Assembly: GCF_012395835.1 (NCBI RefSeq)
Contig: NZ_JAAZSQ010000004.1
Location: forward strand, 20,344-70,247
From: Arthrobacter mobilis
GTDB taxonomy: Bacteria > Actinomycetota > Actinomycetes > Actinomycetales > Micrococcaceae
Direction of reading: 5' to 3'
DNA: 49,904 nucleotides
Part shown: positions 1 through 8,365 of the stretch, in pieces
Position numbering within the stretch: position 1 is the stretch's first letter
Layout of the letters: each line of letters starts with the position of its first letter
Position numbers and translations under genes: made by a program
The notes under the pieces: generated by a model
Database searches by the model: none
What the model was told of the DNA's origin: nothing
Seen by the model: only the letters and a program-made list of their open reading frames with translations

Positions 1-1135
1 CCAGGATGATGCCGGTCAGGCCGCCGAAGAGGAAGGTGGCCAAAAAGCCCAGGCTCCAGAGCATCGGGGTTTCGAAGGTGACCGACCCGCGCCACATGGT
101 GCCGATCCAGTTGAAGAACTTCACCCCCGTCGGCACCGCGATCAGCATGGTCATGAAGGCGAAGAAGGGCAGCAGCACCGAGCCGGTGACGTACATGTGG
201 TGCGCCCAGACCGTGACCGAGTAGGCGGCAATCGCGATGGTCGCGAAGACCAGGCCCTTGTAGCCGAAGATCGGCTTGCGGCTGAAGACCGGGAAGATCT
301 CGGTGACGATGCCGAAGAACGGCAGCGCGATGATGTAGACCTCGGGGTGGCCGAAGAACCAGAACAGGTGCTGCCACAGGATGGCCCCGCCGTTGGTCGG
401 ATCGAAGATGTGCGCGCCGAAGCGGCGGTCGGCCAGCAGCCCGAACAGTGCGGCGGCGAGCACCGGGAAGGCCATCAGGACCAGCAGCGAGGTGACCATG
501 GTGTTCCAGGTGAAGATCGGCATGCGCCACATGGTCATGCCCGGGGCGCGCATGGTGATGATCGTGGTGATGAAGTTCACCGAGCCCAGGATGGTGCCGA
601 AACCGGTCAGGGCCAGGCCTGCCACCCAGAGGTCCCCGCCCACCCCGGGCGAGAACGTGGTGGCCGACAGGGGAGGATAAGCCGTCCAGCCGAAATCCGC
701 CGAACCCTGCGGGGTGATGAATCCGGCCATCACGATCACCGAGCCGAAGAGGAAGAACCAGTAGGCCAGGGCGTTCAGGCGCGGGAAGGCCACGTCGGGG
801 GCGCCGATCTGCAGCGGCATGATGACGTTGGCGAAGCCGGCGAACAGCGGGGTCGCGAACATCAGCAGCATCACGGTGCCGTGCATCGTGAACATCTGGT
901 TGTACTGTTCCTTGGTCTGCAGGATCTGCATGCCCGGCTCGTACAGCTCGGCGCGGATGACCAGGGCCATCACCCCGCCGAGGCAGAACATCACGAAGGA
1001 GGTGATGATGTACAGGTATCCGATGGTCTTGTGGTCCGTAGTGGTGATCCAGTTGACGATGATGCGTCCCTTGGACCGGGGAACCACCCGCGGAACAACC
1101 CGAGTTGCCGGTTCCGCGGTGTATTCAACTGCCAT
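1..1135 (-). CDS. ctaD: Cytochrome c oxidase subunit I (partial, 5' part)
   Basis: Catalytic subunit of the aa3-type terminal oxidase, which reduces O2 to water in the cytoplasmic membrane. The reverse strand reads from ATG at 1135 ([16 protein letters not shown]) and is still open at base 1, so about 378 residues are present and the C-terminal part lies outside. Visible family hallmarks are the TTDHKTIG entry to helix 1, the MHGTVM heme-ligand segment, the HPEVY segment with the cross-linked His-Tyr pair, and the WAHHMY copper-B histidines. The start is supported by AGGGGAG about six bases upstream. Several unrelated open frames on the other strand are GC-driven shadows. Very secure. Confidence 0.97.
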   Translation of the reverse strand, partial: MAVEYTAEPATRVVPRVVPRSKGRIIVNWITTTDHKTIGYLYIITSFVMFCLGGVMALVIRAELYEPGMQILQTKEQYNQMFTMHGTVMLLMFATPLFAGFANVIMPLQIGAPDVAFPRLNALAYWFFLFGSVIVMAGFITPQGSADFGWTAYPPLSATTFSPGVGGDLWVAGLALTGFGTILGSVNFITTIITMRAPGMTMWRMPIFTWNTMVTSLLVLMAFPVLAAALFGLLADRRFGAHIFDPTNGGAILWQHLFWFFGHPEVYIIALPFFGIVTEIFPVFSRKPIFGYKGLVFATIAIAAYSVTVWAHHMYVTGSVLLPFFAFMTMLIAVPTGVKFFNWIGTMWRGSVTFETPMLWSLGFLATFLFGGLTGIIL

Positions 1136-1271
1136 GGTCGCTCCCCTGCAATGCCGCAATGAAAAGTTACCGGGGCCTGCTGCTAGACCACACCAGGACA
1201 TTCCGGCCGGTTGCAGCCGTGCTGCCCAACAAGGTGAAGGGAACGTCCTGTTCCGCCACCGTACGCCACAT

Positions 1272-1292
1272 CCGCCCTCCCCGGAAGGGCGG
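1272..1292. terminator. Hairpin in the 306-base gap between GntR gene and ctaD
   Basis: A seven-base inverted repeat (CCGCCCT / AGGGCGG) with a seven-base loop lies downstream of the GntR regulator and upstream of ctaD on the minus strand. No T-run follows it, so it is at best a weak terminator or attenuator. The rest of 1136-1441 shows only the ctaD ribosome binding site and no coding signal. Confidence 0.3.
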
Positions 1293-1441
1293 TGGCAGGA
1301 AAGCAAGGGGGCGGCACCCGCGCCCGGAGGAAAGGGGTAGCCGAGGTGACACGTTCCTGGGCCGGCCCACCGGTGGGCTGCTGCCCGTTCATGCGGTTTT
1401 CTCCTGCCCGTCCTGCCTGCCGGCACCGGCTTCGCGGTTGC

Positions 1442-2110
1442 CTACCTCTCGTCGCGGAGATGGGCGGTCATCACCCAGAAGAGCCGGTTCAGCCGCTGGA
1501 CTGCGGCGTCGGCATCACCGGCGGCCAGGAAGCCGACCGTCTCCTCCCAGCCTGTTGTCCACGTCCCGTACAGCTCCGGGTACGGGTGCAGGTGCAGCCG
1601 TGCCATGGCCCGGTGCACCACGTGTTCGGACAAGGAACGCAGCTCATCATGGCCGGCAGCGAGCACCAGCGTATCCAGCAGGTCCAGGCCCGCCTCCCGC
1701 GAACCGGGCAGGTCACCGGCATCAAGCATGCTGCGCTGCCGCTCCACTGCCTGGCCGAGGGCACGGATCTGGTCTGCGGTCAGCCGCGCCGCAGCCCGCT
1801 CCAGGACCGCGGTCATCACGATGCCCAGCACCTCCAGCAGCTCCACGGCGTTGCGGTCGCTCACCACCGTGACCCGCCGCCGTTTGTTCGGCAGGGCCTC
1901 GATCAGCCCCTCGCTGATCAGCTGGACGATTGCTTCGCGGACCGGGGTGATGCTCAGGTTCAGGTCCCTGGCCAGCTCGGCGTCCTTGACCGGGGTGCCG
2001 GGCGCCAGCGCCCCGGAGAGGATTTCATCCCTCAGGTACTGGCCCACCGTATCGCGGCGCGTCCGGGAAGCTTCCTTGTCCACGGCACCTCCTGCCGTCC
2101 GGGGCGGCAC
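1442..2110 (-). CDS. GntR/FadR-family transcriptional regulator
   Basis: Predicted DNA-binding regulator of 222 residues, the usual length for the FCD (FadR C-terminal) subfamily. The winged helix occupies roughly residues 20-85, with the typical VGQYLRDEILSGAL and LNLSITPVREAI segments (recognition helix SITPVREAI). The helical ligand-binding domain follows, with ELLEVLGIVMTAVLERAAA and conserved His residues later (SEHVVHRAMARLHLH). FCD domains usually bind a small organic acid, often with a metal. The ligand here is unknown. It lies upstream of ctaD on the same strand, and its start faces the 2368 operon across about 257 bases, so it may control itself or that operon. The first ten or so residues before DKEASRTRRDT are uncertain. 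Confidence 0.88.
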   Translation of the reverse strand: MPPRTAGGAVDKEASRTRRDTVGQYLRDEILSGALAPGTPVKDAELARDLNLSITPVREAIVQLISEGLIEALPNKRRRVTVVSDRNAVELLEVLGIVMTAVLERAAARLTADQIRALGQAVERQRSMLDAGDLPGSREAGLDLLDTLVLAAGHDELRSLSEHVVHRAMARLHLHPYPELYGTWTTGWEETVGFLAAGDADAAVQRLNRLFWVMTAHLRDER

Positions 2111-2307
2111 GTCCAGCCGCAGGCCATGCGTGCCGTCACGAACCTGAAATATTCGCCACTGCGCTGGAAAGAATGCATTTCGAATCCTAGTCTGGGGAGA
2201 CCTGCGTCACAACGGCGTGCCGCAGGACTCCCCCACACTGGTTCCCCTGCCGGCCGGAGACCGGCCGCTCCCGCCCATAGCGCGGACGCAGGCTTGGGGG
2301 TTTACTG

Positions 2308-2343
2308 GAGGTAGCTTTATCCGATGAGGTAGCTCCATCCGAG
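2308..2343 (+). repeat. Two tandem 18-base direct repeats upstream of the 2368 operon
   Basis: Two adjacent copies of GAGGTAGCTYYATCCGAK (2308-2325 and 2326-2343) differ at three positions. They end about 25 bases before the ATG at 2368, so they lie in the probable promoter or 5' leader of the glycogen-related operon. They may be a tandem operator or simply a local duplication. Confidence 0.6.
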
Positions 2344-2367
2344 TAGGGGAAGCAGGCGATAGCTGTC

Positions 2368-2847
2368 ATGGATACAGCCCAGCTGATCTGGATCATCGTT
2401 GCGATAGTCGTAGTCCTGGCCATCATCGCCGTCGTCGCTGTCCTCGCCCGCAAGCGCAGCACCGCGCGGGCCGAGCAGCAGCGGGAAGCGGACCGCAGGA
2501 AGGCGGGCGAACTGCGCGCCGCCGCGCAGACGGCGGACCTGGAAGCGCGGCAGCGCGAAGCCGAGGCACTGCGGGCCAAGGCCGACGCCGAGCAGGCCGA
2601 GGTCGAAGCGCAGCGGCTGCGCCACGAAGCCGAGGGACGGGCAGCGCACGCCCAAAACACCCGCGAACAGGCGCAGGAACAGTTCCGGCAGGCTGCGGAC
2701 CTGGACCCGGACGGCTCCGGGGACAAGGCCGGGCGGCAGGAGCATGACCGGACGGACGCCGGCAGGGGCAACGCACCGGAGCACGGCGTGATTTCCGGAA
2801 CCGACCAGGGAGCCGGCCGGCATCCGGACCAGGGCCGGACGCCATGA
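2368..2847 (+). CDS. Membrane-anchored coiled-coil protein, function unknown
   Basis: A 159-residue protein with one strongly hydrophobic N-terminal segment (residues about 6-26, LIWIIVAIVVVLAIIAVVAV) followed by a basic stop (RKRS). A long Ala/Glu/Gln/Arg-rich alpha-helical stretch (residues about 30-115) looks like a coiled coil, and the tail is polar, Gly/Asp-rich and disordered. Similar small proteins are common in actinobacteria and have no assigned role. It is the first gene of the operon that continues into the glucosidase genes, and its stop overlaps the next start in an ATGA. The hydrophobic segment and the helix are clear, but the function is not. Confidence 0.75.
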   Translation: MDTAQLIWIIVAIVVVLAIIAVVAVLARKRSTARAEQQREADRRKAGELRAAAQTADLEARQREAEALRAKADAEQAEVEAQRLRHEAEGRAAHAQNTREQAQEQFRQAADLDPDGSGDKAGRQEHDRTDAGRGNAPEHGVISGTDQGAGRHPDQGRTP

Positions 2848-3095
2848 ACGGTGCCGGCGGGGCGGCTGCCATGCAGGACGACTACACGGCCAGCGCGGAG
2901 TCCAACAGCAAGGATCCGCATGACTGGGGCCGGGCGATGGCCGCGGCCATGTCCGCCCTGGCCGCCCAAAGCAGTACGGAGGGCAGCAGCCATACGGACC
3001 TCTTCGGCAGGGACATGCGCCTGATGGTCACCGAAACCGCCGAAGGCGTGCGGATCACGCTGTCCTGGACGCCCGCCGGCCTTTCCCCCGCCTGA
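2844..3095 (+). CDS. Small hypothetical protein
   Basis: An 83-residue protein that starts in the ATGA overlap with the preceding gene, so translation is probably coupled. It has no membrane segment or signal peptide. The C-terminal half (FGRDMRLMVTETAEGVRITLSW) looks like a small beta-rich unit and the N-terminal half is polar. A second in-frame ATG lies nine codons in. I do not recognise the family. Its place just upstream of the glucosidase genes suggests membership of the same transcript, nothing more. Confidence 0.55.
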   Translation: MNGAGGAAAMQDDYTASAESNSKDPHDWGRAMAAAMSALAAQSSTEGSSHTDLFGRDMRLMVTETAEGVRITLSWTPAGLSPA

Positions 3096-3117
3096 CGTGG
3101 AACCCGCCGGGAGCCTG

Positions 3118-4992
3118 ATGCCTGCAGACCACGAGCCCTACCTGCACCACCTGGCCGCGGTAGTCGCCGCACCGCTGCAGACCTGGTCGGAACCGCAGGG
3201 CCAGATCCGCGGCCACGGCGCGCAGGGCGTCTACTTCGGCGAGGAGCGGGTGCTGGCCCGCTGCCTGCTGCGCGTGAACGGGACCGAGCCGGAGTGGGTC
3301 TCTACCCAGGTCCGTGCGGCCGGGGCTGCCGAGTACATCCATGCCATCCGGATGCCCGGCCAGGACGCCGACCCGGTGGTCTGGGTGATCCGCACCCGCA
3401 CGGCGGCGCCGGGACGGCTGACCGAATCGCTGAGCTTCGAATCCGGCCTGTCCCGCCCGGTGCGGCTGGCTGTCCAGCTGGAACTGGTGGCCGATTCCTC
3501 CTCGGTGGAACAGGTCAGGCACGGCATCGCCTTCTCGGCCGGCGGCGTCGCGCCCGAGGGCAGCAGCTGGCACTGGCGGGACCCGTCCACTACTGCCTCG
3601 CTCACCGCCGCCGGGGCCGGCATCGAAGCCGACGGCAGCCTGGTCCTGCTCAACTGGACCGTCGAACTTCCCCCGCAGGACACCGTCGAACTTGGCTGGT
3701 CGCTGGACCTGGCGGACGACAACGCGCCGCTGCAGGCCGCCGCGGGCAGGCCCCTGCTGACGCCGGCAGTGGCAGGGGAACCGCGGCTGCAGCGCCTGAT
3801 GAGCACGGCGATCAGCGACCTGAACAGCCTGCGCATGGCGGACATCCTGGCTCCTGAGGACGCCTTCGTGGCTGCCGGTGCACCCTGGTACCTGACGTTG
3901 TACGGCCGGGATTCGCTGATCGCCGCCAGGATGCTGCTGCCGGTGAACCAGGACCTGGCGGCCGGCACGCTGCGGGCTCTGGCCGCCCGCCAAGGCAGCA
4001 GCCACGACCTGGAAACCGTCCAGGAACCGGGCAAGATCGTGCACGAGGTCCGGCGGCAATTCACCCAGCTGCCCCCGGTGTACTACGACTACTACGGCAG
4101 CATGGACGCCACGGCGCTGTGGGTGTGCCTGCTGCACGACACCTGGCGGGCGGGGCTGCCGGATGCCGAGGTGGCCGACCTGCTGCCGCATCTGGAGGCG
4201 GCGCTGGCCTGGCTGCGCGACTACGGCGACCCGGACGGCGACGGCTTCCTGGAACACCTGGACGACACCGGCAACGGGGCGGCCCACCACGGCTGGAAGG
4301 AATCGCCCGATGCCATCCGCTGGCACGACGGCACCCCGGCCAAGGGTCCGCTCGTGCTGCCGGAAATCCAGGCCTATGCCCACGAGGCGGCGCTCTGCGG
4401 CGCGGCGCTGCTGGAGCATTTCAGGGACCCGGACGCCGCGCGGCAGTGGCTGACCTATGCGGCCGAACTGAAGGACCGCTTCCACGAACAGTTCTGGTGC
4501 TCCGACGACTTCGGGCCCTACCCCGCCCTGGCCCTGGACGCGAACAAGCAGCCCGTGGATGGCATCGGTTCCAATATGGGCCATCTGCTGGGCACCGGCC
4601 TGCTGGATGAGGACGAGACAGCCGCGGTGGTGGGCCGGCTGATGCATCCGGCCCTGTTCTCCGGCTACGGCATCAGGACCCTGTCCACCACCAATGCCGC
4701 CTACTGGCCCGGACGGACCTATGCCGGCGCCGTCTGGACCCATGACAGTGCCTGGACGGTGATGGGCATGCTCCGGTCCGGTTTCGCCGACGAGGCGGCC
4801 CTGCTGGCGTCCGGACTGCTCAATGCCGCCGAAGGCTTCACCTGGCGGCTGCCGGCGATGTTTTCCGGGCACTCCACCCAGGAAGTCTGGCCCCCCGTTC
4901 CGCACCCTGCAGCCACCCGGCCACAGGCCTGGGCCGCAGCTTCCGCGGTGCCGATCGCACTTGCCCTGGGCGGCTTCAACGCCTTGGGCTGA
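3118..4992 (+). CDS. Amylo-alpha-1,6-glucosidase-type glycoside hydrolase (glycogen debranching family)
   Basis: A protein of about 624 residues with two family domains. An N-terminal beta domain (residues about 20-220) has GDE_N_bis character, with QGVYFGEERVLARC near the start. A C-terminal (alpha/alpha)6 domain follows, with APWYLTLYGRDSLIAARM (near residue 265), GDPDGDGFLEHLDD (near 372), GWKESPDAIRWHDG and GSNMGHLLGTGL. The acidic residues in GRDSL and the DGDG/WKE segments are the expected active-site neighbourhood. Enzymes of this group act on alpha-1,6 branches or related glucosides; the substrate here is inferred. ATG at 3118 has GGGAG four bases upstream; GTG at 3097 is the alternative but has no ribosome binding site. 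It is a paralog of the next gene and has no signal peptide. Confidence 0.88.
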   Translation: MPADHEPYLHHLAAVVAAPLQTWSEPQGQIRGHGAQGVYFGEERVLARCLLRVNGTEPEWVSTQVRAAGAAEYIHAIRMPGQDADPVVWVIRTRTAAPGRLTESLSFESGLSRPVRLAVQLELVADSSSVEQVRHGIAFSAGGVAPEGSSWHWRDPSTTASLTAAGAGIEADGSLVLLNWTVELPPQDTVELGWSLDLADDNAPLQAAAGRPLLTPAVAGEPRLQRLMSTAISDLNSLRMADILAPEDAFVAAGAPWYLTLYGRDSLIAARMLLPVNQDLAAGTLRALAARQGSSHDLETVQEPGKIVHEVRRQFTQLPPVYYDYYGSMDATALWVCLLHDTWRAGLPDAEVADLLPHLEAALAWLRDYGDPDGDGFLEHLDDTGNGAAHHGWKESPDAIRWHDGTPAKGPLVLPEIQAYAHEAALCGAALLEHFRDPDAARQWLTYAAELKDRFHEQFWCSDDFGPYPALALDANKQPVDGIGSNMGHLLGTGLLDEDETAAVVGRLMHPALFSGYGIRTLSTTNAAYWPGRTYAGAVWTHDSAWTVMGMLRSGFADEAALLASGLLNAAEGFTWRLPAMFSGHSTQEVWPPVPHPAATRPQAWAAASAVPIALALGGFNALG

Positions 4993-5061
4993 CCAGGGCG
5001 GGCCGTCCGGGTGGACGGACCGCCCGCTGCCCCAACCCTCCAAGCACAGCAGGAGCATGGA

Positions 5062-7242
5062 ATGAGCGGATGGAACGCCGATACTGCCGCCGGACCCTCG
5101 GGTGCAGGCGCCGTCACGGTCGTGGAAGGTTCGTCTTTCTGCATTTCGTCACCCGGCGGCGACATCCACCCGGAGCTGACGCAGGGCGCCTTCTACCACG
5201 ACACCCGGATCCTCTCCGGCTGGCAGCTGGCCGTGGACGGCCAACCCCTGGAGCCGCTGACCGCCCAGGTCATGGAGCCCTACCGGGCGGTGTTCGTGGG
5301 GCGGGCCCGGCGGCCGGACGGACACGCCGACAGCCCGCTGGTCGTCGAACGCGAACGCCTGGTCGGCGCCGGCCTGCGCGAAGACCTGACCATCCGCAAC
5401 TATTCGCGCAGTTCCGCCGAATGCAGCATCCAGCTGCGGGTGGAGGCCGACTTCGCCGACCTCTTCGACGTCAAGGGCGGCGTGCCGATCCCCCGCACAT
5501 CCCTGGGCCGCCGGGTGCAGGGCGACGAGCTCGTGCTGGAGACCGAGCGCCACGGCAGCCACCGGGGCATCGCCGTCCACGGACGCGGCGCGCAGGTGGC
5601 CACTGACGGGCTCTCCTTCCGGGCCGTCATCCCGCCGCGCGGCACCTGGCACACCAGCCTCATCGTGACTCCGCTGGTGGAACGCGACCGACCGGCGGAG
5701 CCCTTTGTGCACACCCTGGATCCTTCGAAGCTGAACGCCGCCCGGCGTTACCAGGCCTGGGAGCGGTACGTTCCCGAACTGCACCTGTCGAACACGGAGA
5801 TCGAGCAGACGCTCAGGCGCAGCAGCGAGGACCTCGGCTCCCTGCGGATGTTCGACCAGGACCATCCGGGCCGCGTGGTCGTGGCGGCCGGCGCCCCTTG
5901 GTTCATGGCGCTCTTCGGGCGGGATTCGCTCATCGCCTCCTGGATGTCGCTGTCCATCGACCCGTCCCTGGCCCGGGGGACGCTGCAGACGCTCGCCGAG
6001 CTGCAGGGCCGGCAGGTCAACCCCGATACCGAGGAGGAGCCCGGCCGGATTCTCCACGAGGTGCGCCTGGGCGTAACCGCCGGGCTGGCACTGGGCAACG
6101 GGACCGCCTACTACGGCACCGCCGATGCCACCCCCCTGTTCGTCATCCTGCTGGCCGAGCTGGACCGCTGGGGACTGGAGCGCCAAGTGCGGGACCAACT
6201 GCTGTCGCATGCAGACCGCGCGCTGGACTGGATCCGCGACTACGGGGACCGGGACGGCGACGGCTTCGTGGAATACCAGCGGGCCACCGCGCACGGGCTG
6301 ATCAACCAGGGCTGGAAGGACTCCTGGGACGGCATCAACTTCGCCGACGGCACGCTGGCACAAGCCCCGATAGCCCTCTGCGAGGTACAGGCGTACGTCT
6401 ACGGCGCGTACATCGGCCGCGCCATGCTGGCCATCACCGACGGCGACCGGGCCCTGGCCGCCGAGTGGGGCCGCCGTGCCGCCGCCCTGAAGGAACGGTT
6501 CAACGAGCAGTTCTGGCTGCCGGACAAGGGCTACTATGCCATTGCCCTGGACAAGGACAAGCGGCCGGTGGACGCCTGCGCGTCCAATATGGGCCACTGC
6601 CTCTGGACCGGCATCGTGGACGAGGACAAGGCGCCGCTGGTCGCCGAGCGCCTGATGTCCCCGGAAATGTTCACCGGCTGGGGCATCCGGACCCTGGCCT
6701 CGGACATGGGAGCCTACAACCCGGTCAGCTACCACAACGGCTCGGTCTGGCCGCACGACAGCACACTGGTGGCCGCCGGCCTGATGCGCTACGGCTTCGT
6801 GGAGAAGTCCCTGCGCCTGGTGACCGGGCTGTTCGAGGCGGCCGGGCACTTCGACGGGCGGCTGCCCGAGCTTTTCTGCGGCTTCGACAAGTCAGAGTAC
6901 AGCCCGCCGGTCCCCTACCCCACCTCGTGCTCGCCGCAGGCCTGGGCCGCCGCCTCGCCGCTGCACCTGCTGCGCATCATGCTGCGCATGGACCCCTGCT
7001 TCCCCACCGGGGAACTGTGGCTCTCACCGGTCATCCCGCCCGGTTTCGGCTCGTTCGAAGCCAGCAATGTGCTGCTGGGCAGCTCCCGGCTTGCCCTGAG
7101 CGCGGATGGGAACGAATTCAATATTGAGGGCCTCGACCCGGCGCTGGTCCTGCACCGGTCCATGCGGCCCCAGCTCACGGAGCTGCTCGCGGCGCTGGGT
7201 GCGGAGCCCGAAGCCCGGAAGATACCGGCGGAGGGGCGCTGA
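5062..7242 (+). CDS. Amylo-alpha-1,6-glucosidase-type glycoside hydrolase, second paralog
   Basis: A 726-residue relative of the previous gene with the same order: an N-terminal beta-rich domain (EGSSFCISSPGGDI, FYHDTRILSGWQL) then an (alpha/alpha)6 catalytic domain. The catalytic domain carries APWFMALFGRDSLIASWM (near residue 278), DRDGDGFVEYQRA (near 395), QGWKDSWDGINFADG, SNMGHCLWTGI and HNGSVWPHDS. It is about 100 residues longer than its neighbour, mostly at the C-terminus (GELWLSPVIPPGFGSFEASNV). ATG at 5062 has AGGAG six bases upstream and beats the open frame start at 5011. Its stop is one base before the next gene. Cytoplasmic alpha-glucan or glycogen trimming is the likely job; exact specificity cannot be read. 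Confidence 0.9.
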   Translation: MSGWNADTAAGPSGAGAVTVVEGSSFCISSPGGDIHPELTQGAFYHDTRILSGWQLAVDGQPLEPLTAQVMEPYRAVFVGRARRPDGHADSPLVVERERLVGAGLREDLTIRNYSRSSAECSIQLRVEADFADLFDVKGGVPIPRTSLGRRVQGDELVLETERHGSHRGIAVHGRGAQVATDGLSFRAVIPPRGTWHTSLIVTPLVERDRPAEPFVHTLDPSKLNAARRYQAWERYVPELHLSNTEIEQTLRRSSEDLGSLRMFDQDHPGRVVVAAGAPWFMALFGRDSLIASWMSLSIDPSLARGTLQTLAELQGRQVNPDTEEEPGRILHEVRLGVTAGLALGNGTAYYGTADATPLFVILLAELDRWGLERQVRDQLLSHADRALDWIRDYGDRDGDGFVEYQRATAHGLINQGWKDSWDGINFADGTLAQAPIALCEVQAYVYGAYIGRAMLAITDGDRALAAEWGRRAAALKERFNEQFWLPDKGYYAIALDKDKRPVDACASNMGHCLWTGIVDEDKAPLVAERLMSPEMFTGWGIRTLASDMGAYNPVSYHNGSVWPHDSTLVAAGLMRYGFVEKSLRLVTGLFEAAGHFDGRLPELFCGFDKSEYSPPVPYPTSCSPQAWAAASPLHLLRIMLRMDPCFPTGELWLSPVIPPGFGSFEASNVLLGSSRLALSADGNEFNIEGLDPALVLHRSMRPQLTELLAALGAEPEARKIPAEGR

Positions 7243-7243
7243 G

Positions 7244-8344
7244 ATGCGGATCGGCCTGATTGCCCCACCCTGGATCCCGGTGCCGCCCCCGGCCTACGGC
7301 GGAACGGAATTGGTCGTGGATGCCCTGGCGCGCGGCCTGGCGGCGGCCGGGCATGAAGTGCTGCTGGCGGCGCCCTCCGACAGCACCTGCCCGGTGCCGC
7401 TGGTGCCGGACCTGCAGCCGGCCGATTCCCGGACCCTCGGATTCACCGATGCGGAGCTGGCCCATGTGGTCCGCGCCTATGCCGCCATGGCGGACATGGA
7501 CCTGGTCCACGACCACACACTGGCCGGGCCGCTCTACCGCCACCGGCCGGTGCTGCCGGTGGTGGCCACCAACCACGGTCCCTTCAATGCCGCGAACACA
7601 GCCATCTACGCCGCGGCCAGCCGCGACGTAGCGGTCGTGGCCATCTCCCGGCACCAGGCGAGCACGGCAACCGGCGTGCGTGTGGCCCGGGTGATCCACC
7701 ACGGCATGGAGCTGGGCAACGTTCCGGTGGGCGACGGCGGGGGTTATGCATGCTTCCTGGGGCGGGTAAACCCGGACAAAGGAATAGCACAGGCAATTTC
7801 CATTGCCCGCACCGCAGGCATGCCGCTGAAAATCGCCGCCAAGATGCGCGAGCCGGCCGAGATCGACTACTACGACAGCGTGATCAGGCCGCAGCTGGGA
7901 TCCGACGTGGAGTTCCTGGGCGAGATCACGCCCCAGGAAAAGTACGCGCTGCTCGGCGGCGCGGCCGCCATGCTCAACCCCATCCAGTGGGATGAGCCGT
8001 TCGGCCTGGTCATGATCGAAGCGCTGGCTACCGGGACCCCGGTGGTCGGGACCCCGCGCGGGGCCGCCCCGGAAATCATCGTGCACGGCCGCACCGGGTT
8101 CCTGACCGCGGACCTGGACCAGCTGGCGGGGTTCCTGCAGCAGGCCCCGGACTTGGACCGTGCCCAGTGCCGGGCCCATGTGGAGCGGCACTTCAGCGCC
8201 CGGCGGATGGTGGAAGACCACCTGCAGCTGTATGCCGATGTGCTCGCCGGCGGAACCGGGTTGCCGGCGGTCCCGGAGGCTGCCGCGGCCGGGCTGCCGG
8301 GGACGGTACGGCCGGAGCCGGGACGGGATCCCGGCTCCGGCTGA
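7244..8344 (+). CDS. GT4-family glycosyltransferase
   Basis: A 366-residue GT-B fold glycosyltransferase. The N-terminal Rossmann domain starts MRIGLIAPPWIPVPPPAYGGTELVV, the glycine-rich acceptor-side loop typical of GT4. The C-terminal donor domain has FLGRVNPDKGIAQAI and WDEPFGLVMIEALATGTPVVGTPRGAAPEII, with the E-x7-E-type motif of retaining transferases. A GT4 directly after two glucan hydrolases (TGAG-ATG, one-base gap) suggests an alpha-glucan or glycoside role, but donor and acceptor are unknown. The last 25 or so residues are Pro/Gly-rich and poorly conserved. It faces the minus-strand gene at 8366, 21 bases away. Confidence 0.9.
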   Translation: MRIGLIAPPWIPVPPPAYGGTELVVDALARGLAAAGHEVLLAAPSDSTCPVPLVPDLQPADSRTLGFTDAELAHVVRAYAAMADMDLVHDHTLAGPLYRHRPVLPVVATNHGPFNAANTAIYAAASRDVAVVAISRHQASTATGVRVARVIHHGMELGNVPVGDGGGYACFLGRVNPDKGIAQAISIARTAGMPLKIAAKMREPAEIDYYDSVIRPQLGSDVEFLGEITPQEKYALLGGAAAMLNPIQWDEPFGLVMIEALATGTPVVGTPRGAAPEIIVHGRTGFLTADLDQLAGFLQQAPDLDRAQCRAHVERHFSARRMVEDHLQLYADVLAGGTGLPAVPEAAAAGLPGTVRPEPGRDPGSG

Positions 8345-8365
8345 CGGGGCAGGCAGTGAACGCGC

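Noticed and set aside
197-1340. Long plus-strand open frames over ctaD
   Set aside because: The minus strand encodes an unmistakable cytochrome oxidase subunit I; the plus-strand frames are low-complexity Asp/Gly/Arg products of high GC content.
2160-2195. tRNA-like TTCGAATCC
   Set aside because: No acceptor, D or anticodon stems can be built around it; it is a chance T-loop match.
3055-5058. 667-codon minus-strand open frame over the first glucosidase
   Set aside because: Its translation is Gly/Gln/Val/Arg-rich without motifs, while the plus strand carries clear family motifs.
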